Shown here piece by piece: positions 24,886 through 33,214 of a stretch of 64,000 nucleotides of DNA. Both the position numbers and the translations under genes were made by a program. Origin of the DNA: Thermoleophilaceae bacterium (GTDB lineage: Bacteria; Actinomycetota; Thermoleophilia; Solirubrobacterales; Thermoleophilaceae). Location: contig DASUWY010000016.1 of NCBI GenBank assembly GCA_036378175.1, forward strand, positions 1-64,000, read 5' to 3'. The first letter of the stretch is position 1, and the number at the start of each line of letters is the position of its first letter. The notes under the pieces are model-generated. The model was not told where the DNA came from and ran no database searches. It was given only the letters and a program-made list of their open reading frames with translations.

Positions 24886-26222
24886 GTGCCGCTCCCGAGC
24901 CGCCGCGCAAGCTGGTCGACGTCCCCGGCCCCGAGCGTGAGGAGGAGATCGCCCTCCCTCAGCTCGCCCTGCAGGAAGGCTTCGGCGTCCTCGATTTTCG
25001 GCAGCCAGTACACGCGCCGGCCGGCCGCGGCGGAGGCGGTGGCGGCCGCCACCGCCCATCCGCTCACGCCGGGGAAGTCCTCGGCCCGCTCGCGCGCTGG
25101 ATAGATCTCGAGCACCACGACGAGGTCCGCGAGGGCCAGCGCGCGCCCAAACTCGCGCGCCATTCGCTCGGTGCGCGAGTAGAGGTGCGGCTGGAAGACG
25201 GCCACTAGCCGCCGCGGCTCGAGGCTTCGCGCGGCCTCGAGGGTGGCACGTACCTCCGTTGGGTGGTGCGCGTAGTCGTCGTACACGAGCGCGCCGGCTG
25301 ACGTCTGGCCGTGCGGCTCGAAACGGCGCCCGGCCCCGGCGAAGCCGGCGAGCGTGGGCGCCGCGAGGTCCACACCCACACCGGCCTCGCGGCAGGCTGC
25401 GAGTGCCGCGAGGGCGTTCAGCACGTTGTGCCGGCCCGGCACGCGCAGGTTCACCTCCACGCCGTCCACCTCGAAGCGGGAGCCTCCCGGGAGGAGCTCG
25501 AGCTTCCGCGCGGAGAACGTGCCGTTTTCGATACCGAACGTCACGGCGGGAGGAACGTCGTGGAGCGTGAGCCCGGCCGGCGCGATCACGGTGGGCGCCG
25601 GCCCCGCGAACTCGGCGAACGCCTGCTCCACCTCGGGCAGCGTCCGGTACGTGGTGTGATGGTCGAGCTCGACGTTGGTGACCACAGCCACATCCGGCTG
25701 CAGGCGCAGAAACGAGCGGTCGGACTCGTCCGCCTCCACAACCACCCAGTCGCCCTGGCCCCAGGACGCGTTCGTGCCGGTGGTGCGCACCTCGCCGCCC
25801 ACGAGGTAGGCGGGCCGGTGACCGCACTCCACCATCGCGTGAGCGGTCATGCTCGCCGTGGTGGTCTTGCCATGTGTGCCGGCCACGGCGAGGCAGCGCT
25901 TGAGGCGCGACACCTCGCCCAGCAGCTCACCGCGATGCAGCACGCGCAGGCCGGCGGCTCGCGCGGCGGCGAGTTCGGCGTTGTCGTCCGCGATTGCTGT
26001 GGAGACCACCACCTCGGCGCCCTCCGGCACATTCGCCGCGTCGTGCCCCACCACGGGCTCGATCCCGATCTCGCGCAGGCGGGCGAAGTAGGCGGACTCG
26101 GCCCGGTCCGAGCCGCTCACACCGGCCCCCAGTCCTGCGGCCACGATCGCGAGCCCGCTCATCCCAGCGCCGCCGATACCGATGAAGTGGAGCCTGCGTC
26201 CGCCCCACGGCGCGTCGCTCAT
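24882..26222 (-). CDS. murC: UDP-N-acetylmuramate-L-alanine ligase
   Basis: A 446-residue Mur ligase. N-terminal Rossmann region (FIGIGGAGMSGLAIVAAGLG), ATP-binding P-loop in VAGTHGKTTTASM, central motif EADESDRSF and the C-terminal domain DDYAHHPTEVRATL are all as expected. It adds L-Ala to UDP-MurNAc. It is separated from murG, its usual upstream neighbour, by the 2.4-kb sodA-to-rsbW insert, so it needs its own promoter; TATCGT lies eight nt before the ATG and may be a -10 element. Confidence 0.97.
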   Translation of the reverse strand: MSDAPWGGRRLHFIGIGGAGMSGLAIVAAGLGAGVSGSDRAESAYFARLREIGIEPVVGHDAANVPEGAEVVVSTAIADDNAELAAARAAGLRVLHRGELLGEVSRLKRCLAVAGTHGKTTTASMTAHAMVECGHRPAYLVGGEVRTTGTNASWGQGDWVVVEADESDRSFLRLQPDVAVVTNVELDHHTTYRTLPEVEQAFAEFAGPAPTVIAPAGLTLHDVPPAVTFGIENGTFSARKLELLPGGSRFEVDGVEVNLRVPGRHNVLNALAALAACREAGVGVDLAAPTLAGFAGAGRRFEPHGQTSAGALVYDDYAHHPTEVRATLEAARSLEPRRLVAVFQPHLYSRTERMAREFGRALALADLVVVLEIYPARERAEDFPGVSGWAVAAATASAAAGRRVYWLPKIEDAEAFLQGELREGDLLLTLGAGDVDQLARRLGSGT

Positions 26223-26261
26223 GCGGCGGCACGATAGCGGCGGCTCCGGCCGCGGCGAGCG

Positions 26262-26441
26262 TCAGATCACGGGCTCAGGCTCCGGCTGCGGCGGCTCCGG
26301 ATCAGGCATTCCGGGTCCACCTGGCGGCGTGGGGGCGGGCGGCGCCGGATCGGGCGCGGGCGGCGCCGGATCGGGCATGCCGGGCCCACCTGGGCCGCCG
26401 GGAGGCTTTGGCGCGGGCGGTGCTTCCATCAGATAGCTCAT
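26262..26441 (-). CDS. Short proline-rich protein, 59 residues (tentative)
   Basis: An open frame reading MSYLMEAPPAPKPPGG and then repeats of GPGMPDPAPPAPDP type, ending EPPQPEPEPVI. GGAG lies directly before ATG 26441, which is too close, but is about 11 nt before the in-frame ATG at 26429, which may be the true start. It lies just upstream of murC on the same strand. Its opposite strand is also open (Gly-rich), so coding is uncertain. No function can be given; such Pro-rich tails are often disordered. Confidence 0.4.
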   Translation of the reverse strand: MSYLMEAPPAPKPPGGPGGPGMPDPAPPAPDPAPPAPTPPGGPGMPDPEPPQPEPEPVI

Positions 26442-26529
26442 CTCCGGCGCGTTACCCAGCGCGCCCGCCGGGTAACCGCCTCGGGTTAAGTGCTAGAAGT
26501 CGCTTCCAAACCGAGGAAAGGAGTCGGGC

Positions 26530-27135
26530 ATGGCCTACGAGGTCCCTGACCTGCCGTACGACTACGCGGCGCTCGAGCCCCACATCGATGAGGCCACCAT
26601 GCGCGTGCACCATGACAAGCACCACCAGGCTTACGTGGACAAGGCGAATGCCGCGGTCGAGGGCACCGAATGGGCGGACAAGCCCGTGGAGGAGGTTCTC
26701 CAGAACCTCAGCTCGCTCCCGCAGGACAAGCAGACGGCCTTCCGCAACAACGGCGGCGGCCACGCCAACCACTCGTTCTTCTGGCAGATCATGAGCCCGG
26801 ACGGCGGTGGCGAGCCCGAGGGTGAGCTCGCCTCCGCGATCAACGACAAGTTCGGCAGCTTCGACGAGTTCAAGTCGCAGTTCAAGGACGCCGGCGTGAA
26901 TCGCTTCGGCTCCGGCTGGGCGTGGCTCGTCTGGGACGGGTCGGGCCTCGCGGTCACCAGCACCGCGAACCAGGACTCACCCGTGCTCGAGGGTCAGACC
27001 CCGCTGCTCGGCTGCGACGTCTGGGAGCACGCGTACTACCTGAAGTATCAGAACAAGCGCCCGGATTACCTGGACGCGTTTTGGAACGTCGTCAACTGGT
27101 CTGAGGTGGCGCGGCGGTACGAGGCGGCGCGCTAG
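26530..27135 (+). CDS. sodA: Superoxide dismutase, Fe/Mn type
   Basis: A 201-residue cytoplasmic SOD preceded by AGGAAAGGAG. Metal ligands: His27 in [12 protein letters not shown], the His of NHSFFWQIM, and Asp and His of [10 protein letters not shown]. It dismutates superoxide. Metal preference cannot be decided reliably from motifs alone. It lies on the plus strand inside the otherwise minus-strand dcw cluster. Its stop codon runs into a tandem-repeat hairpin that probably ends transcription. Confidence 0.96.
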   Translation: MAYEVPDLPYDYAALEPHIDEATMRVHHDKHHQAYVDKANAAVEGTEWADKPVEEVLQNLSSLPQDKQTAFRNNGGGHANHSFFWQIMSPDGGGEPEGELASAINDKFGSFDEFKSQFKDAGVNRFGSGWAWLVWDGSGLAVTSTANQDSPVLEGQTPLLGCDVWEHAYYLKYQNKRPDYLDAFWNVVNWSEVARRYEAAR

Positions 27136-27184
27136 GGCATAGGGCATAGGGCACAGGGCACAGGGCGCTGTCCCCTGTGCCCTG
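27134..27184. terminator. Bidirectional terminator built from a 7-nt tandem repeat
   Basis: Five tandem 7-mers of type AGGGCAT/AGGGCAC (27134-27168) overlap the sodA stop. CAGGGCACAGGG (27154-27165) and CCCTGTGCCCTG (27173-27184) form a perfect 12-bp stem with a 7-nt loop. There is no long T-run. It separates convergent sodA and the cNMP-binding gene. The same 7-mer family recurs at 39971-40005. Confidence 0.65.
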
Positions 27185-27199
27185 TCGCCTGTGCTCTGA

Positions 27200-27634
27200 T
27201 CAGCCGAGCTTCGGGTCGTCGGATAGCGCCAGCAGCCTCCGTGCGAGGCTCTGCATGACCTTGCGTTCCACGCTCGGCGAGGTGTCGACGAGGCGGCGGA
27301 AGTCGCGCCTTGTGAGGACGAACAGGCGCAGCGGTGTCTTCGCCTTGACCGTTGCCGTGCGCGGGATGTCCTCGAGCAGGGCGATCTCGCCGAAGAAGTC
27401 GTCCCCGCCGCTGCGCTTCACCCGCCTGCCCCTGCGCGTGACGTCCACCTCGCCATCGACGATCACGAAGAACTCGTGGCCGGTCTGCCCCTCGCGGCAC
27501 AGCACGTGCCCCTCATCGACCTCCACGTCGTCGCTCATCCGCGCGAGCTGCGCGAGCTCCTTCTTCGACAGCCCGGCGAACAACGGCACACGCCCGAGCG
27601 CTCCGACCTTCACGTCCTGCGGGAACAGCCGCAC
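27200..27634 (-). CDS. Cyclic-nucleotide-binding (cNMP) domain protein without DNA-binding domain
   Basis: A 144-residue protein that consists of one CAP-type nucleotide-binding domain: FFVIVDGEVDVTRRG and the phosphate-binding cassette FFGEIALLEDIPRTATVKA. A short helical tail replaces the helix-turn-helix of Crp, so it cannot act as a classical regulator and may be a nucleotide sensor acting by protein contact. GTG start without Shine-Dalgarno; TAGGGT lies six nt upstream (leaderless type). Divergent from the STAS gene, so these two signalling genes share 56 bp of control region. Confidence 0.85.
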   Translation of the reverse strand: MRLFPQDVKVGALGRVPLFAGLSKKELAQLARMSDDVEVDEGHVLCREGQTGHEFFVIVDGEVDVTRRGRRVKRSGGDDFFGEIALLEDIPRTATVKAKTPLRLFVLTRRDFRRLVDTSPSVERKVMQSLARRLLALSDDPKLG

Positions 27635-27640
27635 GTGTCA

Positions 27641-27646
27641 ACCCTA
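27641..27646 (-). promoter_or_regulatory. -10 element of the cNMP-binding gene (leaderless type)
   Basis: TAGGGT on the minus strand, six nt before the GTG start. It is back to back with the STAS promoter at 27679. Confidence 0.45.
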
Positions 27647-27678
27647 ACGCGAGAAAGCCCTCGTCCGCTCGAACGGGT

Positions 27679-27684
27679 TACGCT
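27679..27684 (+). promoter_or_regulatory. -10 element of the STAS gene (leaderless type)
   Basis: TACGCT, six nt before GTG 27691. No convincing -35 and no Shine-Dalgarno. Confidence 0.45.
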
Positions 27685-27690
27685 CTCGGC

Positions 27691-28029
27691 GTGCGTTCCT
27701 TCGGAGTCGAGACGGGCGAGCTGGGCGATGCCGCGCACGTGAAGCTGAGCGGTGACCTGGATCTGTCCACCGCCAAGCGTGCAGAGCAGGCCATCGAGGA
27801 GGCGGAGCGCTCCGGCAGCCCCATGGTCGTGATCGACCTGCGCGGTCTCGACTTCATGGACTCCACGGGATTGCGCGTGGTCGTGAGCGCGGACAAGCGC
27901 GCCAAGCGCTCGGGCAAGCGTGCGGTGATCATCCAGGGGCCCGCGGCCGTGCGCAGAGTGTTCGAGATCACGCGGCTCGACGAGCGGCTCGACATCGTCG
28001 ACACGCCCGAGGACATCGGCAGCGAGTAG
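27691..28029 (+). CDS. STAS-domain anti-sigma factor antagonist
   Basis: A 112-residue SpoIIAA/RsbV-like protein. VKLSGDLDLSTAKRAEQAI and VVIDLRGLDFMDSTGLRVVV are typical, with Ser58 (DFMDSTG) as the phosphorylation site. Unphosphorylated, such proteins bind an RsbW/SpoIIAB kinase and free its sigma factor. The gene converges on an RsbW-like gene 23 bp away, a plausible partner. No alternative sigma gene is next to them. Confidence 0.9.
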   Translation: MRSFGVETGELGDAAHVKLSGDLDLSTAKRAEQAIEEAERSGSPMVVIDLRGLDFMDSTGLRVVVSADKRAKRSGKRAVIIQGPAAVRRVFEITRLDERLDIVDTPEDIGSE

Positions 28030-28052
28030 CGCCCGGCCCGGCCCTGCGCGTT

Positions 28053-28490
28053 TCAGCGCTCGATCTCGAACCAGACCTGCGTCGTGCCGTTCACGCTGAC
28101 GCCCCAGCGGTCGGCGAGGCGCTCCACGAGGAACAGGCCCCAGCCGGACCCGGGGTCGTCGTCCGGCGTGCGGGCCGACACCTCGAAGCCTGGGCCGTGA
28201 TCGGTCACGCACACGTGGATGAGCCCGCGGCTCACGCTCACCTCGAGCTCGAGCTGGTCATCCTCGCTCGAGCGGGCGTGGCGCACGCTGTTGGTCACGA
28301 GCTCGCTCACGAGCAGCCGCATGTCGTTCAGAGTGGCGGAGCCGACCTCGCGCTCGAGCGAGTCGAGCCCGCGCCGAGCGGTGCCCACGGCATCCGGGCC
28401 ACTGGCCAGCCGGAGCCGGACCGCGGTGGTGTTCACTGCAGCGTCCGCCGTTCGGGGACGTGCTCTCTGTGCTAGTTCACCGGGCGTCAT
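28053..28490 (-). CDS. RsbW-like anti-sigma factor / ATP-binding kinase
   Basis: A 145-residue HATPase_c protein of the RsbW/SpoIIAB type. N box: LLVSELVTNSVRHA; G1 box: VTDHGPGFE; G2: [17 protein letters not shown]. It should phosphorylate a STAS antagonist and sequester a sigma factor or another target. ATG 28490 begins MTPGELAQRARPR; an in-frame GTG at 28436 (VNTTAVRLRL) is an alternative, and the far-upstream frame over murG is shadow. Convergent with the STAS gene. Confidence 0.88.
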   Translation of the reverse strand: MTPGELAQRARPRTADAAVNTTAVRLRLASGPDAVGTARRGLDSLEREVGSATLNDMRLLVSELVTNSVRHARSSEDDQLELEVSVSRGLIHVCVTDHGPGFEVSARTPDDDPGSGWGLFLVERLADRWGVSVNGTTQVWFEIER

Positions 28491-28636
28491 TCGGGTGAGG
28501 GTCCTGACTTCCTCCGGAACCGGGCGTGACTCGACGGCGCCCGCGACGTGCGCGGGCCCTGCCAAGCCACCCGTTCCCAGATCGGCTGTTTCCGAACACG
28601 ACTTGAGCCCGTGAGCCGAAAAGCGCCTTGGATCGG

Positions 28637-29707
28637 CTAGTTCGAGAGCTCGAGGGCAGCGCGGGCGATGGTCTGAGCGGCGTCCGGGCGCGCCACGCGC
28701 TGCGCCGCCGCCGCCATGGCTCGCAACCGCGCGGGCGCTCCGAGTAGCGCGGCCACCTCGCGCGCGAGCCGGGGCCCGTCGAGCTCTGAGTCCGGCACCA
28801 CCACGGCCGCGCCCTCCTGCTCCATCCAGCGAGCGTTGCCCGTCTGGTGATCGGCGGTGGCATGCGGGTAGGGCACGAGCACCGACGGCAGCCCGGCCGC
28901 CGCCACCTCGAGCACCGATCCGCCGGCGCGGGCGGCCACGAGGTCGGACGCCGCGAGGGCGTCCGCGAACGGCTCGATATACGGGTGCAGGTGGTAGTGC
29001 GGCGGCGAGCCGAGCTTGTCGAGCCGCGCACGCAGGGCCTCGTAGTCGCGCCGCCCGCTCGCGTGGAGCACCGAGCACGGCGCCGCCGCGCCGAACGCGT
29101 CGATCGCCGCCTCGTTGAGCGTCCGGGCTCCGAGCGAGCCGCCGAACACGAGCAGGCACTGGGCGTCCGCCGGAATGCCGAAGCGGGCGCGTGCCTGCGC
29201 GCGATCCACCCTGCCGGTGGTGCGAGGCAGCGGCCGGCCGCTCACCACGTACTTCGACCCGCCGCGGCCGGCGAGCGGGAACGACAGGAACACGCGACGC
29301 GCGGCGGGCGCGAGCAGGCGGTTGGCCATGCCGAGGTGGCTGTCCGCCTCCGTGAGCACGAGCGGGATGCGCATGAGCACCGCCGCGAGGCCGACTGGTC
29401 CCGCCACGTAGCCGCCGCCCCCGATCACGACCCCCGGGCGGATCCGGCGCAGGAGCGCGAGCGCGCGTGGAAGGGCGAGAGCGGCCAATACAAGCGCGCG
29501 CGCTGCGCGCAACAGGTGGCGGCGGTCGATCCCCGTCACCTGGATCGCGTGAAATGGATAGCCCGCGGCGGGCACGAGCTGCGCCTCCGCGCGCTCTCCC
29601 CCCACGAACTCGACCTCGGCGCCGGCCGCGCGCAGCTCGTCAGCGACCGCCAGCGCCGGCACGACGTGGCCGGCCGTCCCGCCCGCGGCTATCACCACTC
29701 GCGGCAC
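28637..29707 (-). CDS. murG: UDP-GlcNAc:undecaprenyl-PP-MurNAc-pentapeptide GlcNAc transferase
   Basis: A 356-residue GT28 glycosyltransferase that turns lipid I into lipid II at the inner face of the membrane. Motifs: IAAGGTAGHVVPALAVADEL, GGGGYVAGPVG, LVFGGSLGARTLNEA, and the UDP-GlcNAc site SDLVAARAGGSVLEVAAAGLPSVLVPYPHA (given in part as ARAGGSVLEVAAAG). GTG 29707 is preferred over ATG 29725 because AAGGGGAAGC precedes it. The gene overlaps ftsW by about 68 nt. It is the last gene before the insert. Confidence 0.95.
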   Translation of the reverse strand: MPRVVIAAGGTAGHVVPALAVADELRAAGAEVEFVGGERAEAQLVPAAGYPFHAIQVTGIDRRHLLRAARALVLAALALPRALALLRRIRPGVVIGGGGYVAGPVGLAAVLMRIPLVLTEADSHLGMANRLLAPAARRVFLSFPLAGRGGSKYVVSGRPLPRTTGRVDRAQARARFGIPADAQCLLVFGGSLGARTLNEAAIDAFGAAAPCSVLHASGRRDYEALRARLDKLGSPPHYHLHPYIEPFADALAASDLVAARAGGSVLEVAAAGLPSVLVPYPHATADHQTGNARWMEQEGAAVVVPDSELDGPRLAREVAALLGAPARLRAMAAAAQRVARPDAAQTIARAALELSN

Positions 29708-30902
29708 GCTTCCCCTTTCCGCCATCGATCGCGCGCAGCGGCTTGCCGGCCTTCGCGCGCGCGCCGTCGTGCGCGATGTTCAGCAACAGCCCCATCGCGC
29801 CAAGCAGCACGACCAGGTTGGAGTTGCCGTAGGAGATGAACGGCAGCGGCACACCGGTGAGCGGGGCAAGACCCATCACCGCGAAGAAGTTGAGGATCGC
29901 CTGGCACAGGATCACCGACGTGATGCCCACCGCGATGAGCTTGGCGTAGCGCTCGCGCGCGGCCTTGGCGGCGCGCAGGCCGGCATAGGCGATCATGCCG
30001 TAAAGCGCCGCCACCGCGGTGATCCCGAAGATGCCGAGCTCCTCGCCGATGATCGCGAGGATCATGTCCGTGTGCGCCTCGGGCAGGTAGAAGATCTTCT
30101 GCACCGACTCGCCGAGGCCGACGCCGAAGAACCCGCCCGAGCCGATCGCGATCATCGACTGCACGGTCTGGAAGCCGGCGCCGCTCGCGTCGTGCCAGGG
30201 ATGGACGAACGACATCAGGCGCGCGCGGCGGTACGGCGCTGCGATCGCGAATATCAGCGCCAGGAAGATGAGCGTGCCGGTGATGGTGAGCAGGTGCTTG
30301 GTGGGCACGCCGGCCGCGATGAAGAGCGCGCCCATCGCGAGGCACACGACGATCGCGGTGCCCATGTCCGGCTCCTTCAGGAGCAGCAGGCACGCCACGC
30401 CGATCACGATCAGCAGCGGCTTGGCGAGCGTCTTCATGCTCTTCATGCGCTTTGGCTGGGTGGCGAGGATCTGCGCCGCGTAGAGCACGAGCGCGAGCTT
30501 GAGCAGCTCGGAGGGCTGGAACTGCACAGGGCCGGCGCCCAGCCAGCGGCGCGCGCCGTTCACGCTGATGCCGATGCCCGGCACCATCACCGCCAGCGTG
30601 AGCCCGAGCGAGCCGAACAGGAGCAGCGGCGTGAAGTTCCTCACGTACTTCAGCCCGCGCCGCGACAGGAAGTGCAGCGCCGCGAGCCCGAGCGCGCCGA
30701 AGATCAGGTAGCGCTTGAGGAAGTACGAGGAGTCGCCGGTGGTGAGGAGCGATTCGGCCGAGCTCGCCGAGTAGACCATCACGGCGCCGGCGGCGAGCAG
30801 GCAGAGCGTGGCGGTGTACAGCAGCGAATACTCGAGCGGGGGCTTGGGTCGCGCCTTCGCTTCGCGGCGCGAGGCCCCACGGCGGCGACGTGGACCTTGC
30901 AT
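29640..30902 (-). CDS. ftsW: Lipid II polymerase FtsW (SEDS family)
   Basis: A 420-residue polytopic SEDS protein with about ten membrane helices. Signatures: NGARRWLGAGPVQFQPSELLK, LLKEPDMGTAIVV, LPEAHTDMILAIIGEELG and GLAPLTGVPLPFISYG. It polymerises septal glycan together with FtsI. The cytoplasmic N-terminus is Arg/Lys-rich (MQGPRRRRGASRREAK). The C-terminal basic tail (GKRAASGDSRGRDGRPRR) overlaps the start of murG. It lies 30 nt after murD. Confidence 0.95.
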   Translation of the reverse strand: MQGPRRRRGASRREAKARPKPPLEYSLLYTATLCLLAAGAVMVYSASSAESLLTTGDSSYFLKRYLIFGALGLAALHFLSRRGLKYVRNFTPLLLFGSLGLTLAVMVPGIGISVNGARRWLGAGPVQFQPSELLKLALVLYAAQILATQPKRMKSMKTLAKPLLIVIGVACLLLLKEPDMGTAIVVCLAMGALFIAAGVPTKHLLTITGTLIFLALIFAIAAPYRRARLMSFVHPWHDASGAGFQTVQSMIAIGSGGFFGVGLGESVQKIFYLPEAHTDMILAIIGEELGIFGITAVAALYGMIAYAGLRAAKAARERYAKLIAVGITSVILCQAILNFFAVMGLAPLTGVPLPFISYGNSNLVVLLGAMGLLLNIAHDGARAKAGKPLRAIDGGKGKRAASGDSRGRDGRPRRAGAGGR

Positions 30903-30932
30903 CCGGGCTTCCTTCGACGCCTGGGCCCGGAT

Positions 30933-32234
30933 TCATTCTTGGTTGGCCAGCGCTCTGAAGCTGTCGCCGCGCTCCTCGTAGTTCTTGAACTGGTCGAAGC
31001 TCGCGCAGGCGGGTGAGAGCAGCACCGTGTCGCCAGGGCGCGCGGCGTGCGCGGCTGCCGCCACGGCGTGCTCGAGGTCGCCGCAGCGGTGCAGCGGAAC
31101 GGTGCCGGCGAGGTCCGCCTCGAGCTGGTCCGCCGCCTCGCCGATCAGGTAGCAGGCGCGGCAGCGGCTCGCCACCGCCTCGCGCAGGCCGCCGAAGCCG
31201 CCGCCCTTGAGGCTGCCGCCCGCGATCAGGTGAACTCCGCCGTCGAACGCCTCGATGCCCACCAGCGCCGACGCCACGTTCGTGGCCTTCGAGTCGTTCA
31301 CGAACAGCACGCCGTCGCGCTTCGCCACTTCCTCGAGCCGGTGCGGCACTCCGGCGAAGGTGCGCAGCGCCGCACACACCGCGTCCGGCTCCACCCCGCG
31401 CGCCAGGGCGGCGGCCGCCGCCGCCATCGCGTTCTCCAGGTTGTGCCTGCCGCGCAGCCTGATCTCGCTCGTGGGCAGCATTCGCACGCCCTGCCACCAC
31501 AGCGCGCCCTCGCGCTCGGCGAGGTCCGAGTCCGCGCCGCCGAAGCGCACGGTGGCGGCGCGTCCCGGCTGGCCGGCGAAGCCCGCCTCGAGAACGGCGA
31601 CGTCGTCCTCGCCCTGGTTCTGGAACACGCGCAGCTTCGCCGCCACGTAGTTGTCGAAGGAGCCGTGGCGGTCGAGATGGTCCTCGCTCACGTTGAGCAG
31701 CACGGCGCATTCGGGCGCGAACTCGGACGAGTCCTCGAGCTGGAAGCTCGACGCCTCGCACACCACGGTCGCGCCCGGGTCGATCGAGCCGGCGAGCGAG
31801 GCGAGCGGCGTCCCCACGTTGCCTGCCACCTCCACGGCCCGGCCCGCCGCCCGGTGGATCGCGCCGAGCAGCTCGACCGTGGTGGTCTTGCCGTTGGTTC
31901 CGGTCACGGCGATGAACTCGTTCGGAATCAGGCGCCAGGACAGCTCGAGCTCCCCCATCACCTCGAGGCCGCGCTCGCGCGCAGCCACGATCACCGGCGC
32001 CTGCTGCGGCACGCCCGGGCTCTTGATCACGGTGGCCGCGCGCGGCAGGAGATCGAGTCCATCGCTGCGCAGCCGCACATCCGCGCCTCCGAGGTCCTCC
32101 GCCTGCGCGGGCGCGCCGGAGTCGCAGCCCATCACCTCGCCGTGGTTGCGCAGCAGCCGCACGGCGGCGGCACCCGAGCGGGCGAGCCCCACCACCAGGT
32201 AGGGGCCCGGCGGAAGCGGCGGCCTCTGTTTCAC
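30933..32234 (-). CDS. murD: UDP-N-acetylmuramoylalanine-D-glutamate ligase
   Basis: A 433-residue Mur ligase adding D-Glu. N-terminal VVGLARSGAAAVRLL, P-loop VTGTNGKTTTVELLG, central HLDRHGSFDNYVAAK and C-terminal LFVNDSKATNVASALVGIEAF (FVNDSKATN) are diagnostic. The GTG start at 32234 overlaps the mraY stop (GTGA). The frame upstream of the GTG is shadow of mraY. Confidence 0.96.
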   Translation of the reverse strand: MKQRPPLPPGPYLVVGLARSGAAAVRLLRNHGEVMGCDSGAPAQAEDLGGADVRLRSDGLDLLPRAATVIKSPGVPQQAPVIVAARERGLEVMGELELSWRLIPNEFIAVTGTNGKTTTVELLGAIHRAAGRAVEVAGNVGTPLASLAGSIDPGATVVCEASSFQLEDSSEFAPECAVLLNVSEDHLDRHGSFDNYVAAKLRVFQNQGEDDVAVLEAGFAGQPGRAATVRFGGADSDLAEREGALWWQGVRMLPTSEIRLRGRHNLENAMAAAAAALARGVEPDAVCAALRTFAGVPHRLEEVAKRDGVLFVNDSKATNVASALVGIEAFDGGVHLIAGGSLKGGGFGGLREAVASRCRACYLIGEAADQLEADLAGTVPLHRCGDLEHAVAAAAHAARPGDTVLLSPACASFDQFKNYEERGDSFRALANQE

Positions 32235-33205
32235 GTAATCGACTGCTGGTAGAGCGTGAAGCCGATCGCCGCCGAGATCGCGGCGATGATCCAGAAGCGC
32301 AGGATGATCTTCGTCTCGGACCACGCCATCAGCTCAAAGTGGTGGTGCACCGGGGCCATCAGGAACACGCGCTTGCGGAAGCGCTGGAAGGCGATCACCT
32401 GGATCAGCACCGACAGCGCCTCGATCACGAAGATCCCGCCCGTGATCAGCAGCAGCACCTCGGTCTTCGTCATCACCGCCAGCGCGGCGATCGCGCCGCC
32501 CAAGCCGAGCGAGCCGGTGTCGCCCATGAAGATGCCGGCCGGGAACGAGTTGAACCAGAGGAAGCCCACACAAGCGCCGACGAGGCACGAGCACACGAGC
32601 GCGAGGTCATCCTGCCCGGTGGTGATGAACGTCATCGCCGTGTACGCGAGCAGGACGATCGCCGCGCAGCCGGCGGCGAGGCCGTCGAGGCCGTCCGTGA
32701 GGTTCACCCCGTTCGTCGCCCCCGCGAGCACGAGGAAGATCAGCACCGGATACGCGTAGCCGATGTTCACCGACGCCTCCGAGATCCGGAAGCGCACGGT
32801 GTCGGTGAGGTGCGGCCCGGTGTGGGTGGCCACGTACCAGAGCCCGATCGCGATCAGCAGCTGTATCCCGAGCTTGGTCCTGCCGGAGAGGCCGAGCGAG
32901 CGCCTGTGGGTGATCTTCGTCCAGTCGTCGGCGAAGCCGAGCGCGGCGCTCGCGAGCATCGTCCCGACCACCGCCAGCGTCTCGGTGTCGAACTCGCCCA
33001 GGATCAGGAACGGCACCACCACCGAGACCATGATCAGAAGGCCGCCCATCGTGGGCGTGCCGGCCTTGGCCGCGTGTCCCGCCGGGCCCTCCTCGCGGAT
33101 CTGCTGGCCGAATTCGCGGTTGCGCAGGAACTCGATGAACTTCGGGCCGAGGAACATGCAGATGAACAGGGAGCCCATCCCCGCGATGAGGATCGTGCCG
33201 AGCAT
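32231..33205 (-). CDS. mraY: Phospho-MurNAc-pentapeptide transferase
   Basis: A 324-residue polytopic membrane enzyme making lipid I from UDP-MurNAc-pentapeptide and undecaprenyl phosphate. Catalytic region: FADDWTKI with the Asp pair, NLTDGLDGLAAG with the second conserved Asp, and the HHHFE loop in APVHHHFELMAWSE. GTPTMGGLLI near residue 50 is also standard. It lies 9 nt after murF. Confidence 0.97.
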   Translation of the reverse strand: MLGTILIAGMGSLFICMFLGPKFIEFLRNREFGQQIREEGPAGHAAKAGTPTMGGLLIMVSVVVPFLILGEFDTETLAVVGTMLASAALGFADDWTKITHRRSLGLSGRTKLGIQLLIAIGLWYVATHTGPHLTDTVRFRISEASVNIGYAYPVLIFLVLAGATNGVNLTDGLDGLAAGCAAIVLLAYTAMTFITTGQDDLALVCSCLVGACVGFLWFNSFPAGIFMGDTGSLGLGGAIAALAVMTKTEVLLLITGGIFVIEALSVLIQVIAFQRFRKRVFLMAPVHHHFELMAWSETKIILRFWIIAAISAAIGFTLYQQSIT

Positions 33206-33214
33206 CGCCTGCGC

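Noticed and set aside
23977-25827. 616-codon murB frame reaching far into murC
   Set aside because: The upstream half lies in another frame of murC; MurB homology begins at GTG 24885.
26182-26436. Gly-rich plus-strand frame opposite the Pro-rich peptide
   Set aside because: Starts inside murC antisense with no ribosome-binding site; a product of the same GC-rich repeats. The minus-strand frame has the better, though weak, case.
29692-31761. 689-codon minus-strand frame across ftsW and murD
   Set aside because: It is an alternative frame of two certain genes; the translation is Arg/Ala/Gly noise.
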